A stretch of 64,000 nt of DNA from Halothermothrix sp. (GCA_016841825.1 JAENYK010000003.1:1-64000), one strand, 5' to 3'; numbered from the stretch's first letter, positions 26,572-36,628 are shown. A program made the numbers and translations. Notes: a model not told the origin generated them from the letters alone.

Positions 26572-26727
26572 TTAATCCCCTTTTTTGTCCTTCAATTCAC
26601 GATATACCATATATAGTGCTAGCGAAATAATTACAGAAACAACTGATTGAATGAGATAAGCTTTTGCACTCAAAATAACAGCAAAAATCAACATAATGTA
26701 CGAAAAATATTTTACAAATTTTAGCAT
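26572..26727 (-). CDS. Small membrane protein, 54-aa family, copy 2 (51 aa)
   Basis: Start M-L-K-F-V-K behind GGAGGTATGTATGG. Two hydrophobic stretches and the family ending M-V-Y-R-E-L-K-D-K-K-G-D. Diverged relative of the copies at 24183 and 27156, with size, layout and tail conserved. It is followed by a member or remnant of the membrane-anchored family, the same order as around 24.2 kb. Confidence 0.6.
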   Translation of the reverse strand: MLKFVKYFSYIMLIFAVILSAKAYLIQSVVSVIISLALYMVYRELKDKKGD

Positions 26728-26774
26728 CCATACATACCTCCTTTTTTGAACTAATAGTTCAAAAGAATTTTAAT

Positions 26775-26942
26775 TCACAAATAACAACAATTTATATTAG
26801 CTCTCATATAAGCTGGACATTCATTTTCTTTAGCAACTTCGTATGCAAAATTAAACGATTTCAAAAGTTTGTTAAATAATTTTAAATTTAAATTATAAAA
26901 ACTTGTTGAATCAATCAAATATATTTGACCAACAGAATTTGG
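26775..26942 (-). pseudogene. Unassigned open remnant
   Basis: A 55-codon frame without start (P-N-S-V-G-Q-I-Y-L-I-D ... E-N-E-C-P-A-Y-M-R-A-N) upstream of the 51-residue gene. Because of its place it may be another tip C-terminus, but no similarity was recognised. The stretch 26943-27155 holds nothing else that I can read. Confidence 0.3.
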
Positions 26943-27155
26943 CACCAGGGGGAGGATCTTTTTATCCTTTATTTAAGGATTAAAAACTGATGAAAGGAAA
27001 AAGTCACCTCCCAACCATTGTAATATTATTGCTTTCTAATCTTTGAATATGTCAAGTGGATACAGTATTTGTTTCTATATTAACACTATGAAGTAAACTG
27101 TAAATCTTATAACATATTTTTAATAAGGTAGCTCTCAATTCATTTCGTAATAATT

Positions 27156-27320
27156 TTATTGTTTTTTTTCTTTATCCTTTAGCTCATGGTATATCATATA
27201 CTGCAATATACAAATAATCAAAGAAGAAACTGAATTTGTAACATTGCAATCTACTATTAAATATAAAGCAGCAATAATTAGCATTCCATATGAACCAAAT
27301 TTCAATGTTTTAGGATTCAT
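27156..27320 (-). CDS. Small membrane protein, 54-aa family, copy 3
   Basis: 54 residues, start M-N-P-K-T-L-K behind GGAGGAGAGTTAA. It ends Y-M-I-Y-H-E-L-K-D-K-E-K-K-Q, identical to copy 1 at both ends, with changes in the middle. It is the first gene after the Rhs tip (46 bp downstream), the usual place of the cognate immunity gene. A membrane location is predicted from two hydrophobic segments. Confidence 0.65.
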   Translation of the reverse strand: MNPKTLKFGSYGMLIIAALYLIVDCNVTNSVSSLIICILQYMIYHELKDKEKKQ

Positions 27321-27365
27321 TTAACTCTCCTCCATCAACTCAATGTGATTTTTCTATAAAAATTT

Positions 27366-30300
27366 TTATGGCAAAAACTCTACCCTGTTATCGTGATACT
27401 CCCCCTCTGTATATTTTTTAAAAGCTTCTTTAGTCCTTTCTATTTCCTTTAAATCATATTCCTTATTTATTTGTATTTCATCTTCAAGATAATTTTTTTC
27501 TATTACTAAATCACCATAAACACTTTAAAGGAAATATCAGTAAAGAGATGGGGGTCACTTACCATAAATTCTTTCATATATCGTAGAGTTGTATTAATCT
27601 GAGAAAGCTTATCTTCAGCTTCATTTATAAAAGCCTTTCTTTCACTAAACTCAACTATACGAGGATCTATATCTTCAGTAAACATATTAACTAATTCCTT
27701 TAATGCAGCAAGAGCTGGTACTAATGGTCCAACAAGTAAATCGACAGCTACCCAGTTTGAATTGTGCCAAATATCATATTCCGTTCTATATTTGTCCTGT
27801 TTTAATACTTCAGAACAATTCTGTGGCTTTAACCCATTAAAATTAACATATTTCAAAAGATTGTTCAAACAATACACCCACCAATTTTCCCCATCCTTCA
27901 CTGGGTCCTCACTGATAAACCTAACTATCTCAGGATCATAATACCGCGCATTATAGTAATACAACCCAGTAGCACCATCATCCTCTTTACCAGTAAACTT
28001 ATATCGTTCACTACTATCTCCTCCAAAGTCTAAACCAAATGGTGCATAATCACTATAAGTTCTATTTCCAGCAGCATCCATTACTATTCTTGTACTTCCC
28101 AGATGATCAACATAGTAATAGGATATGCCATCAGAATCCTCTCTAGCTACTCTCCTTCCATCCATATTTAGATAGGACACTTTATCTACTGGTGTAGTGT
28201 AACTTCCAGTATTATATATTTATTCATATACTGGTTCACTTCCTGCACCATAAACATATATAGTTGTTTTATTTGTAACATTATCCACTTTTTTATACCG
28301 AAGTCCGTTATGATCATAGTAATATTTAGCCATGACTGATCCATCCAGTTTTATCTGCTCCAATTGACTGAGACCGTTAAAGATATATTCATAATTAGCA
28401 ACAACTATACCGTTCTCTACAATCTGTTTACCAGTCATATTCCCATTATTATCATAACTATAGTTCACTACCCGATTTTCCGCAGGATTAGAGATCTGCC
28501 TTAAAAGATTGGTCCCTGGATCATAACTATATGTGGTTACTTTAGTTGTGTCTCCAGCTTTTTCCCAATATTCTAAACGATTACCTACTCGATCATACAC
28601 ATAGGTCACTTCATTTAGAGGTAAAGAGTCAATTCCATCAATTAAAACATTTGTTGATCCATTGTTTATTTTAATCTTACAGGTACTGGCATCTTTATCA
28701 ATACCAACTGTATCAGAAGATGTTTTGCTGAGATCTAAGGTCAATAAATTCCATTCATCCAGAACCATATCCTCATAAACCTCAAATTGTCCATCTCCAT
28801 CTGCATCATTTGTGATTATCTCATCCCTTCTATCTTTCTCATCATAAAAAGAGAACGAGATAGAACTTAACTCAGTAAATGGTTTTATCCATATCTGAAC
28901 TTGCGACAATTTTGTTGCGTCAAAAGTAGGTGTATCTTCAACAGTATAACTCCATGAAGTACGCCCCGAACCTACATGATTGATTCCTATAGAATAGTTT
29001 CCTTCTAACCTGTCAGTACTTTTATATATAATAGACGAGCTCATTATTGACACACCCATATTAATTGGATCCGGATCATCAATAATTATCGGATCTTCCT
29101 TTGGTGGATTTCCGAGATCAGGTGGATTCCCAGTATCTGGTGGTGTTTCATCATCCGGTGGACTCTCTTCCTCAAGATCAGAGACCGAGTCCAGATCTTT
29201 TATGAACGGAGTCTCTCCGACTGCTGTAATCGTCAAACTTTGAATTCCTGGTGTTATTGCTTTATCCGTTGTAGATAAATAACCCGACATCTGGAACTGA
29301 CTCACATCCTGTGACAAAGCTTTAATAAAACCGGGAGTTAGTGACTGCCCATACATTTTATATTTTATATCGGTCCCTGTAGGTTCAGTTTGATTCACAT
29401 TTACCCTTACTTTATCAAAAGTATAGGGAGTCAAATCAGGAGTTGTCGCAGTGAAGGATCCTCTGTCAATATACCCATCTATGAAACTATAGAGAAGATA
29501 TCTGCTAATTGTTGGACTAACTGTTCCAGAATCTCCGGGATTTAACGTGAACTCCAACATTCCAGTGAATTGAGTACCTTGAAAACTCGAAGGCACAGTA
29601 AACAAATAATAACTGGATGTTGTTGAACCTCCCACTCCCATGTCCATTGCCTGTAATTCTTCCAGGGTTTTATATACGCCTGTGATAGTAGTTGTTCCTA
29701 CTTTTAACTGGACATTGATTAATTCTGTATTCGCATCCTGAAGTTCTAAAATTAGCTTATCTGATGAATTAACAACCGTAATGTTTTTACTTTTAATCAT
29801 TCCCGGACTGTGATATGGAGTTGTATCTATTGCCTTAACAAATATATCCTTAATCACTGGAGTAATACTTCTGGTGGAATTGGATCTCAAGATTGCTTTA
29901 ATTGTAACATCACTACCTGCTGTTGGAAAATTCACTTTATAAACTCCACCACTCAACACTGCTTTTTGATATACACCTGTGTTGCTATTTTTTAGCCAAT
30001 ATTCTACATAAGACTCATTTATAGCATTAGTCATAATCTCAAAGGTCTTACTGGGTTTAGTAAGTTTGAATGGTTTAAGGATCAGTTGAGCAGAATCAAC
30101 AAATGGTGGTACTTCTTTAACTGAGAATCCTCTTACCACTGGCCAATATCTGGATCTTTTGTGAATAAACGTGGACGTATATAGAAATTCTGTTTTGGCA
30201 GTCCACCAATATTAAAATCAACACCTGGAGTTATAGTTTTCACATAACTTGAGGATGTCCACAATTCATATTTGACATTTGTTACATTTGTAGTTATCGT

Positions 30301-30781
30301 ATGATCTGCCGATAACCGATACTTTTTATTAGGTTCTAACTGTTTGCTTAATAGATATTTACCACAGAGCCTACCTGCTGTATCAGTTGGATATGCCAAT
30401 TCCGAAATTGCTGATAATTTGACATTATCTATGGTAACTTGCATAAATGGCGTATCATATAAGTTTACAAGATAATAAATCCTAACAACCGGAGTAGAAT
30501 TAAGATTTATTCCTCCGATAGCATAGTTCCCCAATAATGTGATAGTTGTCGAAGTTTCTGTGTGATGGGAACTTGAAAATATCTAAACAGACACCATCCA
30601 GGGTAACCTTGACCCATAAATCCCAGTTACCCCAGTTCCATGGATTCCACCAGGCTTTTGTAGTATTTTTCAAAGTACTTCTTATATCAATGCGCATAGT
30701 TTGAACATCTTTTATATCCTCCAATGGGATAGACCTTACTATCAGTTGATTCCATTCTCTATCTGACTCTGGAAGATGCAC
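27366..30781 (-). pseudogene. Rhs-repeat polymorphic-toxin-like gene, 5'-truncated and multiply interrupted
   Basis: Reading 30781 to 27366: CBM-like beta-sandwich segments, a Pro-rich linker near 29100, a Ca-binding-like loop D-A-D-G-D-G-Q-F-E near 28800, Rhs/YD repeats (Y-D-R-V-G-N-R, Y-S-Y-D-N-N-G-N-M-T-G), then the Rhs core (D-H-L-G-S-T-R, K-F-T-G-K-E, G-L-Y-Y-Y-N-A-R-Y-Y-D-P) and a variable tip of about 150 residues starting near N-C-S-E-V-L-K-Q. Damage: frameshifts near 30565, 30135 and 27515, and an in-frame TAA at 28220-28222 between Rhs repeats and core. The 5' end is replaced by an insertion sequence. The surface or secreted toxin role is family knowledge; tip activity is unknown. 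The gene is probably dead. Confidence 0.85.
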
Positions 30782-32160
30782 CTGTTGGAGAAATTTTACG
30801 GGAATATGGTATTCATCTCACAGATCTAAAGAAGATTGAAGAAGCGTTGAAGTAGGAGCGATTGCTAATCTTAAGAAACACTCTAAGAGTAAACGAGATT
30901 TTCTAGAAATAACAGTTGATGATTACAAAGCCCTTCAACGAGAATTAGAGACAAAAGAAAAAGCATTAGCAGATCTGAGTGTTGAATTTATGATTTTAAA
31001 AAAAAACGATGTATAGTTCTATCAGGTGATCTGAGTAATCAACATGTTTATGGCAAAGATAGAAAAGCGCTGTTAGAACTTGTTGAAGAAGGAGTTGAGA
31101 AAGGTCTTCCTCAGTACAAAATTTGTGAAACATTGCAAATTAACGAACGTAGAATCCAACGTTGGCGTATTGCTGCTGAAAATGAAGTCTATGATAGAAA
31201 ATCCAGAGAGTCCACACAAAAACCTTACAATGCTCTTACACCAGCAGAAAATGTGATTGTTGATCAAATGATTACAACTAAAGAACATGCAGATTCCAGT
31301 TGTAGAGTGCTAAGCATTGAAACATTGAACAAATATGGAATTTATATTTCTCATGTTACTTTTTATAACCGTATGAAAGCTAAAGGTATCAATGGGCCAC
31401 GCGGAATTTATGCACGTAGAAAATCTAAACACTCTAAACCTGATTTTGGCAAAATAGATAAACCTAATCAACTATGGAGTTGGGATATAAGTTATATTAA
31501 GACCACTACAAAATATCAACCTCTTTACTTATGCTTTATTGGATTGGTATAGTAGAAAAGTAATTGCATGGCTTATCAGCGAAGATTTAAACAGTGATGT
31601 AGCACAAAGTTTATGGGATAAAGGTATTCTGTCAGAGGGTCTTAATGATAAACAACTACCACTCTCTTTAAGTGACAGAGGAAGTCAGATGCGTTCCACC
31701 AGTACTAAAGCCTTTTTTGCTACCTTAGGAGTTCAACAATATTTTGCTAGACCACGTACGCCTAATGATAATCCTCAGGTTGAAGCCTTATTTAGCACTG
31801 TAAAAAATGTTCCACAATATCCTGGAAGATTTTCGAGTTTAGCTGAAGCTGAAGCGTATTTTGAAGAATTCTTTGATTGGTATAACAATAAGCATTACCA
31901 TACAGGTATAGGTATGGTTACTCCTCAAGATCGTCACACTGGTAAAGACGTTATAATACTGGCAGAACGAAAAAGAATCAAAGAGGAAACATTACAACGT
32001 AGAAAAGACTATCATTGTGCAGGTAATCAGAGGTTTGGCGTAGCAAACTCTTGACATGGAGTATGTGTCTGGTAGTCTGTAGAAGGCCAATGCCTTAACT
32101 TACAGGCCTGGCTCTAAGGCATACAACCATACACAAAGAGGCTCCATGTCAAGAGCAAAC
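30760..32160 (+). mobile_element. Decayed IS3-type insertion sequence, in the rhs gene
   Basis: A plus-strand orfA-like remnant (L-R-E-Y-G-I-H-L-T-D-L-K-K, then L-S-V-E-F-M-I-L-K-K-N-D to 31017) is split by a frameshift near 30853. An orfB with a DDE integrase core follows, broken by a frameshift near 31545: first Asp in W-S-W-D-I-S, then D-W-Y-S-R-K-V-I-A-W, second Asp in L-S-D-R-G-S-Q, Glu in N-P-Q-V-E-A-L-F. The left junction with rhs lies near 30760; the right end is near the long hairpin at 32048-32155. Transposase is inactive as written. Confidence 0.8.
32048..32155. repeat. Long stem-loop at the 3' end of the insertion sequence
   Basis: Perfect 14-bp arms CTCTTGACATGGAG (32048-32061) and CTCCATGTCAAGAG (32142-32155) enclose an 80-bp interior that has its own pairing TGCCTTA/TAAGGCA. 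The transposase stop codon (32052-32054) is inside the left arm. Confidence 0.7.
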
Positions 32161-32347
32161 CGACTCAAAGTGGTAATTTACCTCTTGTTATTGTGAAAAG
32201 CTGACTTATATCATTCAGGAAATGTAAAATCACCTCTTATATCAAGATCAGAAGTAATGGATAAAAATACAATCAATGAGTTTCATCCATGTTAGGAATA
32301 TTTAGCCAATTAGCTGACATTTATTGACTAACTGAACACAGTGTATA

Positions 32348-32572
32348 TTAGAGTTTTCTTTTTATCAATTCAACACTAAGGAAAAGACCCAAAAATAATC
32401 CGAATGTTTTATCTTCAAAATTAATAATCATCATAAGAACTCCAATTCCCAAAACTATGTATTCTAGTTTATTACGAAATTTATCAGAAATACGAATATT
32501 AAAAATGTGAATTATAATTAGACATAAGACAACAGTGACTATTTCAATCAGCAAACCTTCCTGAAAATTCAC
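32348..32572 (-). CDS. Small membrane protein (74 aa)
   Basis: Probable GTG start at 32572 with GGAGG eight bases before it; an ATG 15 bases upstream overlaps the binding site. Three hydrophobic segments, short basic C-terminus (I-K-R-K-L). Same size and hydropathy as the 32591 gene directly upstream, and similar in plan to the pair at 20679/21038. Function unknown; possibly part of the immunity array. Confidence 0.5.
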   Translation of the reverse strand: MNFQEGLLIEIVTVVLCLIIIHIFNIRISDKFRNKLEYIVLGIGVLMMIINFEDKTFGLFLGLFLSVELIKRKL

Positions 32573-32590
32573 ATTATAAACCTCCATCCA

Positions 32591-32821
32591 TCATTTTTTT
32601 GGTCTTAATGGTATAAATAATTCGCAACCAATAGACACCCCAAAGATTATCATCATAAGTAATGTATAACCCATCACTCCTAAATTAACTACTACTACTA
32701 AAAATATAAACATCAATCGTCTTTTATCTTCTTTTATCATTTTGATTTTTAACAACCGTATAATTATATAAGAAAGAAAAAGTGTCACTAATGACAACTT
32801 AAAAGATGTTAGAGTAATCAT
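32591..32821 (-). CDS. Small membrane protein (76 aa)
   Basis: Start M-I-T-L-T-S-F at 32821 behind GAGGGAGGCTTTGATA. Three hydrophobic segments with a basic loop (K-M-I-K-E-D-K-R-R-L). Forms a two-gene unit with 32348. Function unknown. Confidence 0.5.
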   Translation of the reverse strand: MITLTSFKLSLVTLFLSYIIIRLLKIKMIKEDKRRLMFIFLVVVVNLGVMGYTLLMMIIFGVSIGCELFIPLRPKK

Positions 32822-32998
32822 TATCAAAGCCTCCCTCTATAATCTTAAATTTATCCTATAATTCATTCTTAAATTTTAAATTTTTTCAAAATGATCTCAT
32901 GACCAAAATAATTAAAATTTACCCTATATTGGTGACTAAAGGTGACCAAAAAAGTTACACCTGCAAAATCCTCTATAAAAAAAACTAAGTTATCCACT

Positions 32999-33118
32999 TT
33001 TTAAGATCTGTTGCTGAAAATTCATAGGTTCAGTTCTATAATGGCAGTGGTCACCAGAATAGTTTTACGGAAATTCCTAAACATTTTTCTTTTTTTTAAA
33101 TGTTATCAATTTTCATTT
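32999..33118. repeat. Interspersed 120-bp repeat (partner about 22210-22340)
   Basis: From TTAAGATCTGTTGCTG to TGTTATCAATTTTCATTTT the sequence matches 22217-22340 with few differences and a short indel in a T-run. On the minus strand it is the tail of the M-K-I-D-N-I frame described at 22271. The rest of 32828-32998 shows no gene. Confidence 0.8.
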
Positions 33119-33145
33119 TCGGCCTAACCTTCCTAATCTTGGAGA

Positions 33146-33586
33146 CTATGCTACAAAAGGTTCAGCACTCGCAGAATTGCTCATGATTACTTTGTAATAC
33201 TTTTCTGGAGTCTTATAGTTTAAACTTCCATACCGTCTCCTGCGATTATAGTAGTTCATATAATTAGATATAATACTATATGCTTCCATATAACTATTGA
33301 ACTCATTTATCCCATAACATTCTTCTTCTAAAATAGAATGAAAGGATTCAATATGTGCATTCATATTTGGTGTTTTTACTGGTATTCGCTCATGTTTCAT
33401 TTCTAGATATTTACATGTTTTTGCAAATTTCTTTGCTATAAACTGTGGACCGTTATCAGTCCTTATTTTTGGTAATTTCATCCCCTTCGCAAGTTGTCTT
33501 TTTTCAAAGCAGTACTCTGCAAGCATCTTCAGATGTGCAGGATAATCCCAAATGATAATCAATGATTGATCGATCAAAAACATCAA
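33146..33586 (-). pseudogene. IS3-family OrfB fragment (transposase catalytic half)
   Basis: 146 residues keep the second catalytic Asp (R-T-D-N-G-P-Q-F) and the Glu (H-I-E-S-F-H-S-I-L-E-E-E), followed by the Y-N-R-R-R-R-Y-G-S-L-N-Y-K-T-P signature. The first 130 or so residues of a normal OrfB, with the first Asp, are missing, so an internal deletion has removed function. Confidence 0.85.
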
Positions 33587-33855
33587 TCAACTAACTCCTT
33601 TTCAGCCAGAAGTTTCTTAAGCATATCATTCTCTTCACTTAATTTTTCAAGTCTGTCAACTACAGTTGGGTACTTCTCTTCTTTGCTTTGAGGAAGAGAT
33701 TTAACTGAACCATTTTCACGTGCTTTTCTAAGCCAAGAATAAGCGGTATGTTTAGAGACTTGATAACAACGAGCGACTAAAGATGCATTACCAACTTCAC
33801 GACATTCATCTACCACTTGCTGCTTAAATTCATCAGAATATTTTTTGTGTTTCAT
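33583..33855 (-). CDS. IS3-family transposase OrfA
   Basis: 90 residues with an HTH_Tnp_1 domain: K-Y-S-D-E-F-K-Q-Q-V-V-D-E-C near the start, then S-L-V-A-R-C-Y-Q-V-S-K-H-T-A-Y-S-W, then a leucine-zipper-like helix (L-E-K-L-S-E-E-N-D-M-L-K-K-L-L-A-E-K). It overlaps the OrfB fragment by 4 bp. OrfA alone binds element ends but cannot transpose. Confidence 0.88.
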   Translation of the reverse strand: MKHKKYSDEFKQQVVDECREVGNASLVARCYQVSKHTAYSWLRKARENGSVKSLPQSKEEKYPTVVDRLEKLSEENDMLKKLLAEKELVD

Positions 33856-33899
33856 TTGTAAAATCCCCTTCGATTTCCGTTATATCAAATTCACACTTC

Positions 33900-34157
33900 T
33901 TGTCCAAATCGACTAAGGGGCTGTATATTTTTGAACTTTAGTTTTCAAAAATTTCAACTTTAGTAATAATTTAATAATATTGGATTATATGGGCTTGGCA
34001 TCTATTTTTTCAATATTTACGTATGCGAAATATCATATTCCAATGTTTATTTGTCCTGTTTTAATTGTGGAAGCAACCTGAGCACTAAAAAGCCAATTAA
34101 TCATTCTTTAGAAGAAGGGGTGCCTTTTTAATATTAACTTTTAAAAAGAACACGATA
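33900..34157. other. Array debris
   Basis: Near 33925-33980 a piece also found at 23093-23145. At about 34021-34062 a weak match to the tip region (ATATCATATTCC then TTTGTCCTGTTTTAAT), as found at 27771-27810 and 24481-24515. No intact gene. Confidence 0.45.
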
Positions 34158-34191
34158 AATCCTGGAGTTTAGGATAAAGCCCCAGGATTTA
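34158..34191 (-). terminator. Terminator of the 34211 gene
   Basis: AAATCCTGG and CCAGGATTT around a 16-nt loop, 20 bp beyond the stop codon. Confidence 0.7.
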
Positions 34192-34210
34192 AAATCTTGA
34201 ATAAACAGAA

Positions 34211-34747
34211 CTAACTGATTTCTAAAAAAGCTTTATTAAAATCAGTTTCGATACAGACATCATACTCAAACAAATACTTATTTAAATTAGTTAATTCCGC
34301 TTCTTTAATTACCATTGTGACAGACCAAATTCTTAGCTGAAACTTTTTAATTATTCGACTCACTGTGTTCATTTTCCTGATATTCAACAACTTATTGGAC
34401 GGTATAAATAATAATTCATTTATACCAAAACTATTTTGTACTCGAAAAATACGTAAATTATATATAGAAAAATAATATTTCTTTTTATAGCATTTCACTA
34501 TACACGAATCATCATGAATTTCCATAAAAAAGACATGTTTATAATATATTTTATACCTTAATAGTAATATTGGGAAAGCAATAAGTAGCAAACCGAATCC
34601 ATATATTATCTTATCTAATATTTGTGAAGAAATTGGTGTTTTAAACACTAGCCCTATATAACCCAGGAAATAAAAAAACGGAAATAACAACATTAATCTG
34701 ACCACATTTATACTTGGTTCTGGGGATTCAGCATAAATACGTTTCAT
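34211..34747 (-). CDS. Two-segment membrane protein with PH-like cytoplasmic part
   Basis: 178 residues, start behind AAGGAGGAGTGGA. Two membrane segments (about 17-35 and 48-65) followed by a soluble domain with alternating strands (C-I-V-K-C-Y-K-K-K-Y-Y-F-S-I-Y-N-L-R-I-F-R). The plan resembles bacterial PH-domain or YcxB-type membrane proteins; no firm assignment. It stands at the right edge of the accessory region. Confidence 0.5.
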   Translation of the reverse strand: MKRIYAESPEPSINVVRLMLLFPFFYFLGYIGLVFKTPISSQILDKIIYGFGLLLIAFPILLLRYKIYYKHVFFMEIHDDSCIVKCYKKKYYFSIYNLRIFRVQNSFGINELLFIPSNKLLNIRKMNTVSRIIKKFQLRIWSVTMVIKEAELTNLNKYLFEYDVCIETDFNKAFLEIS

Positions 34748-34875
34748 TCCACTCCTCCTTAATTTAGAGAATATTGTGGAAAAAATAACATGTATCCACT
34801 TTCCCTTTATTCCCTAATTGATCAATCAAACTACCCTAAAAACCATCTCCCACACCTACATTGAGGCTTCTCAAA

Positions 34876-35211
34876 CTAATCCCCCAACTCAGTATATTTC
34901 AATCGTGAACCATACGCTTTCTCCACTGGATACTTCTCGCTATTCTTCTGCAATTTATCCAGAATAGTCTGTTCCAAATCTATCCCTAAATCATCGGCTA
35001 ATAATAACAAATATATGCCCACATCAGCTATCTCATCTCTGATCTGCTCAAACCGTTCTGTCAGAGCTTCTTCATTACTCTTCCATTGAAAATTCTCCAA
35101 CAGTTCACTGGCTTCCAGGGACAGCGATATAGCCAGATCTTTAGGATTATGATACTGCTTCCAATTCCGTTGATCTCTAAATTCGATAATCTTCTGGATT
35201 AGATCTTCCAT
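34876..35211 (-). CDS. MazG-like nucleotide pyrophosphohydrolase (RS21-C6/YvdC type)
   Basis: 111 residues, the length of the short all-alpha NTP pyrophosphatases. Metal-binding motifs: E-A-S-E-L-L-E (about 33-39) and D-E-I-A-D-V (about 59-64). Such enzymes remove non-canonical or excess nucleoside triphosphates such as dCTP analogues. It starts behind GGGGATAAAAGAA and appears monocistronic. The exact nucleotide cannot be read from sequence. Confidence 0.88.
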   Translation of the reverse strand: MEDLIQKIIEFRDQRNWKQYHNPKDLAISLSLEASELLENFQWKSNEEALTERFEQIRDEIADVGIYLLLLADDLGIDLEQTILDKLQKNSEKYPVEKAYGSRLKYTELGD

Positions 35212-35294
35212 TTCTTTTATCCCCCAACATTATTTCATTTATCTTTCGAAAGACATACTATTCCATTACATAAATGTTAAAACTCCAGCAACTA

Positions 35295-35864
35295 TTATTT
35301 GCCCAGAAAATAGACAGTTCCGCTTTCTTCTTCCACCTTTATCTCTAACCAATCTGGTGCCAGGATGCTCATCTGTAGCTGATCCCAAAACTTACCACGC
35401 CGAAAACTCTGATCACGACATCTCCCTTCAACTTTAAAACCGATTTTCTTATATAATTCAATGGCTGAGTGATTATACTCCAATACCCTCAGCCAAATTC
35501 TGTGTAATCCCAGATCACCAAATCCAATGTCCAAAATTTTTCTGATTCCCAGATTAGCGTACCCTTGACCACGATATTCAGGGTCAATAATCACACTTAA
35601 CTGGGCTCTCCGATTTCTCCAGGAGATCTCAAATAATTCAACTTTCCCAACAATCTCATCCTGTTGATTGAAAATAATATAGTTCAGCACATCATCTTTT
35701 TTAAAACTTTCATATCTGGGTAATTTGACTACCCCTAACATTTCTCTAGTCTTTGGGTCTTCCAACATCTTTAACACAGCAGAAAAGTATTTCTCCTGCA
35801 TAGGTAATAACCGTACGCTCACCAATCGCTCTTCTTCCCAAAATTCAGAATTCTTCTCAACCAC
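35295..35864 (-). CDS. GNAT N-acetyltransferase, RimJ/RimL type
   Basis: 189 residues. The acetyl-CoA motif A region is clear (V-I-I-D-P-E-Y-R-G-Q-G-Y-A-N-L-G-I-R-K-I), followed by L-H-R-I-W-L-R-V and Y-N-H-S-A-I-E-L-Y-K-K-I-G-F, typical of RimJ/RimL relatives that acetylate ribosomal protein or antibiotic amines. The start is uncertain: the GTG at 35864 or an internal GTG/TTG near 35820. Confidence 0.85.
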   Translation of the reverse strand: MVEKNSEFWEEERLVSVRLLPMQEKYFSAVLKMLEDPKTREMLGVVKLPRYESFKKDDVLNYIIFNQQDEIVGKVELFEISWRNRRAQLSVIIDPEYRGQGYANLGIRKILDIGFGDLGLHRIWLRVLEYNHSAIELYKKIGFKVEGRCRDQSFRRGKFWDQLQMSILAPDWLEIKVEEESGTVYFLGK

Positions 35865-36154
35865 CTAACCACCATCTTTCTTCTTTCAATCTGATATAAT
35901 AATTATTTTCGCCAATCATACATATTCCCCTGCCTGCCTAAATATAGGTACTTGGTGAACGATTACAGTCAGCTCTGGGTAATCTGGTTTGTGTCCATAA
36001 TCATCAGGAGTTTCATCCAAAACTTATGCAGGAATAATATTCCTAATGTCGTATATATATAACAGAAATTTCTTTTTCAAATCTAGTGTAAATGTGTCCT
36101 AATAATGTAGTGTTCAGAAACTATTTCTCGTTGAAAGGAGGTCTATCTTTCTCC
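35865..36154. other. Divergent promoter region
   Basis: Holds the promoters of the GNAT gene (minus) and the DUF4402-like gene (plus). A GAAAGGAGG site lies at 36133-36141. Nothing else recognised. Confidence 0.45.
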
Positions 36155-36628
36155 ATGTCTCTACTTACAAAAAGGTTAGCTATAGTACTGTTATTTGTCA
36201 TATTATTAAGCGAATTGATTTATGCAACCAACTCTGCAATCTTTAGTTTAAGGGTAGAGGTTCTCGAACCCATCCAGGTAACTGTAATTGAGGATATGAA
36301 TTTTGGTAAAGTTTTTCTCGGTTCTGAGACTACGACCATCGATCCAACTGAGCCCGATATAGATACTATACCTGCATCTTTTCAGATATACGGAGAGAGG
36401 AACACCGAATATAGTGTCACTTTACCAACAAAGGTCAACATTACAAATGGAGTGAATTCCTTAACCATAAGTAATTTTACTAGCGATCTTGCAAACAATA
36501 TTGGAACTTTAGACGAGAGCGGAATAACTATTTTGAGAATCGGAGCCACCCTGCAAAAGATTGAACAATCTGTTTCACCTGGACTGTATACAGGCTCAGC
36601 CGCAATTCAGGTATGTTATCTATACTAA
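36155..36628 (+). CDS. Secreted DUF4402-like beta-sandwich protein
   Basis: 157 residues from ATG 36155. Signal peptide about 1-24 (L-A-I-V-L-L-F-V-I-L-L-S), then I-Q-V-T-V-I-E-D-M-N-F-G-K-V-F, G-S-E-T-T-T-I-D-P and a C-terminal G-L-Y-T-G-S-A-A-I-Q-V strand, the layout of DUF4402/spore-coat-U-like fimbrial folds. The GGAGG-to-ATG spacing (13 nt) is long. Found mostly on diderm surfaces; here single-copy without chaperone or usher genes. Role unknown. Confidence 0.65.
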   Translation: MSLLTKRLAIVLLFVILLSELIYATNSAIFSLRVEVLEPIQVTVIEDMNFGKVFLGSETTTIDPTEPDIDTIPASFQIYGERNTEYSVTLPTKVNITNGVNSLTISNFTSDLANNIGTLDESGITILRIGATLQKIEQSVSPGLYTGSAAIQVCYLY

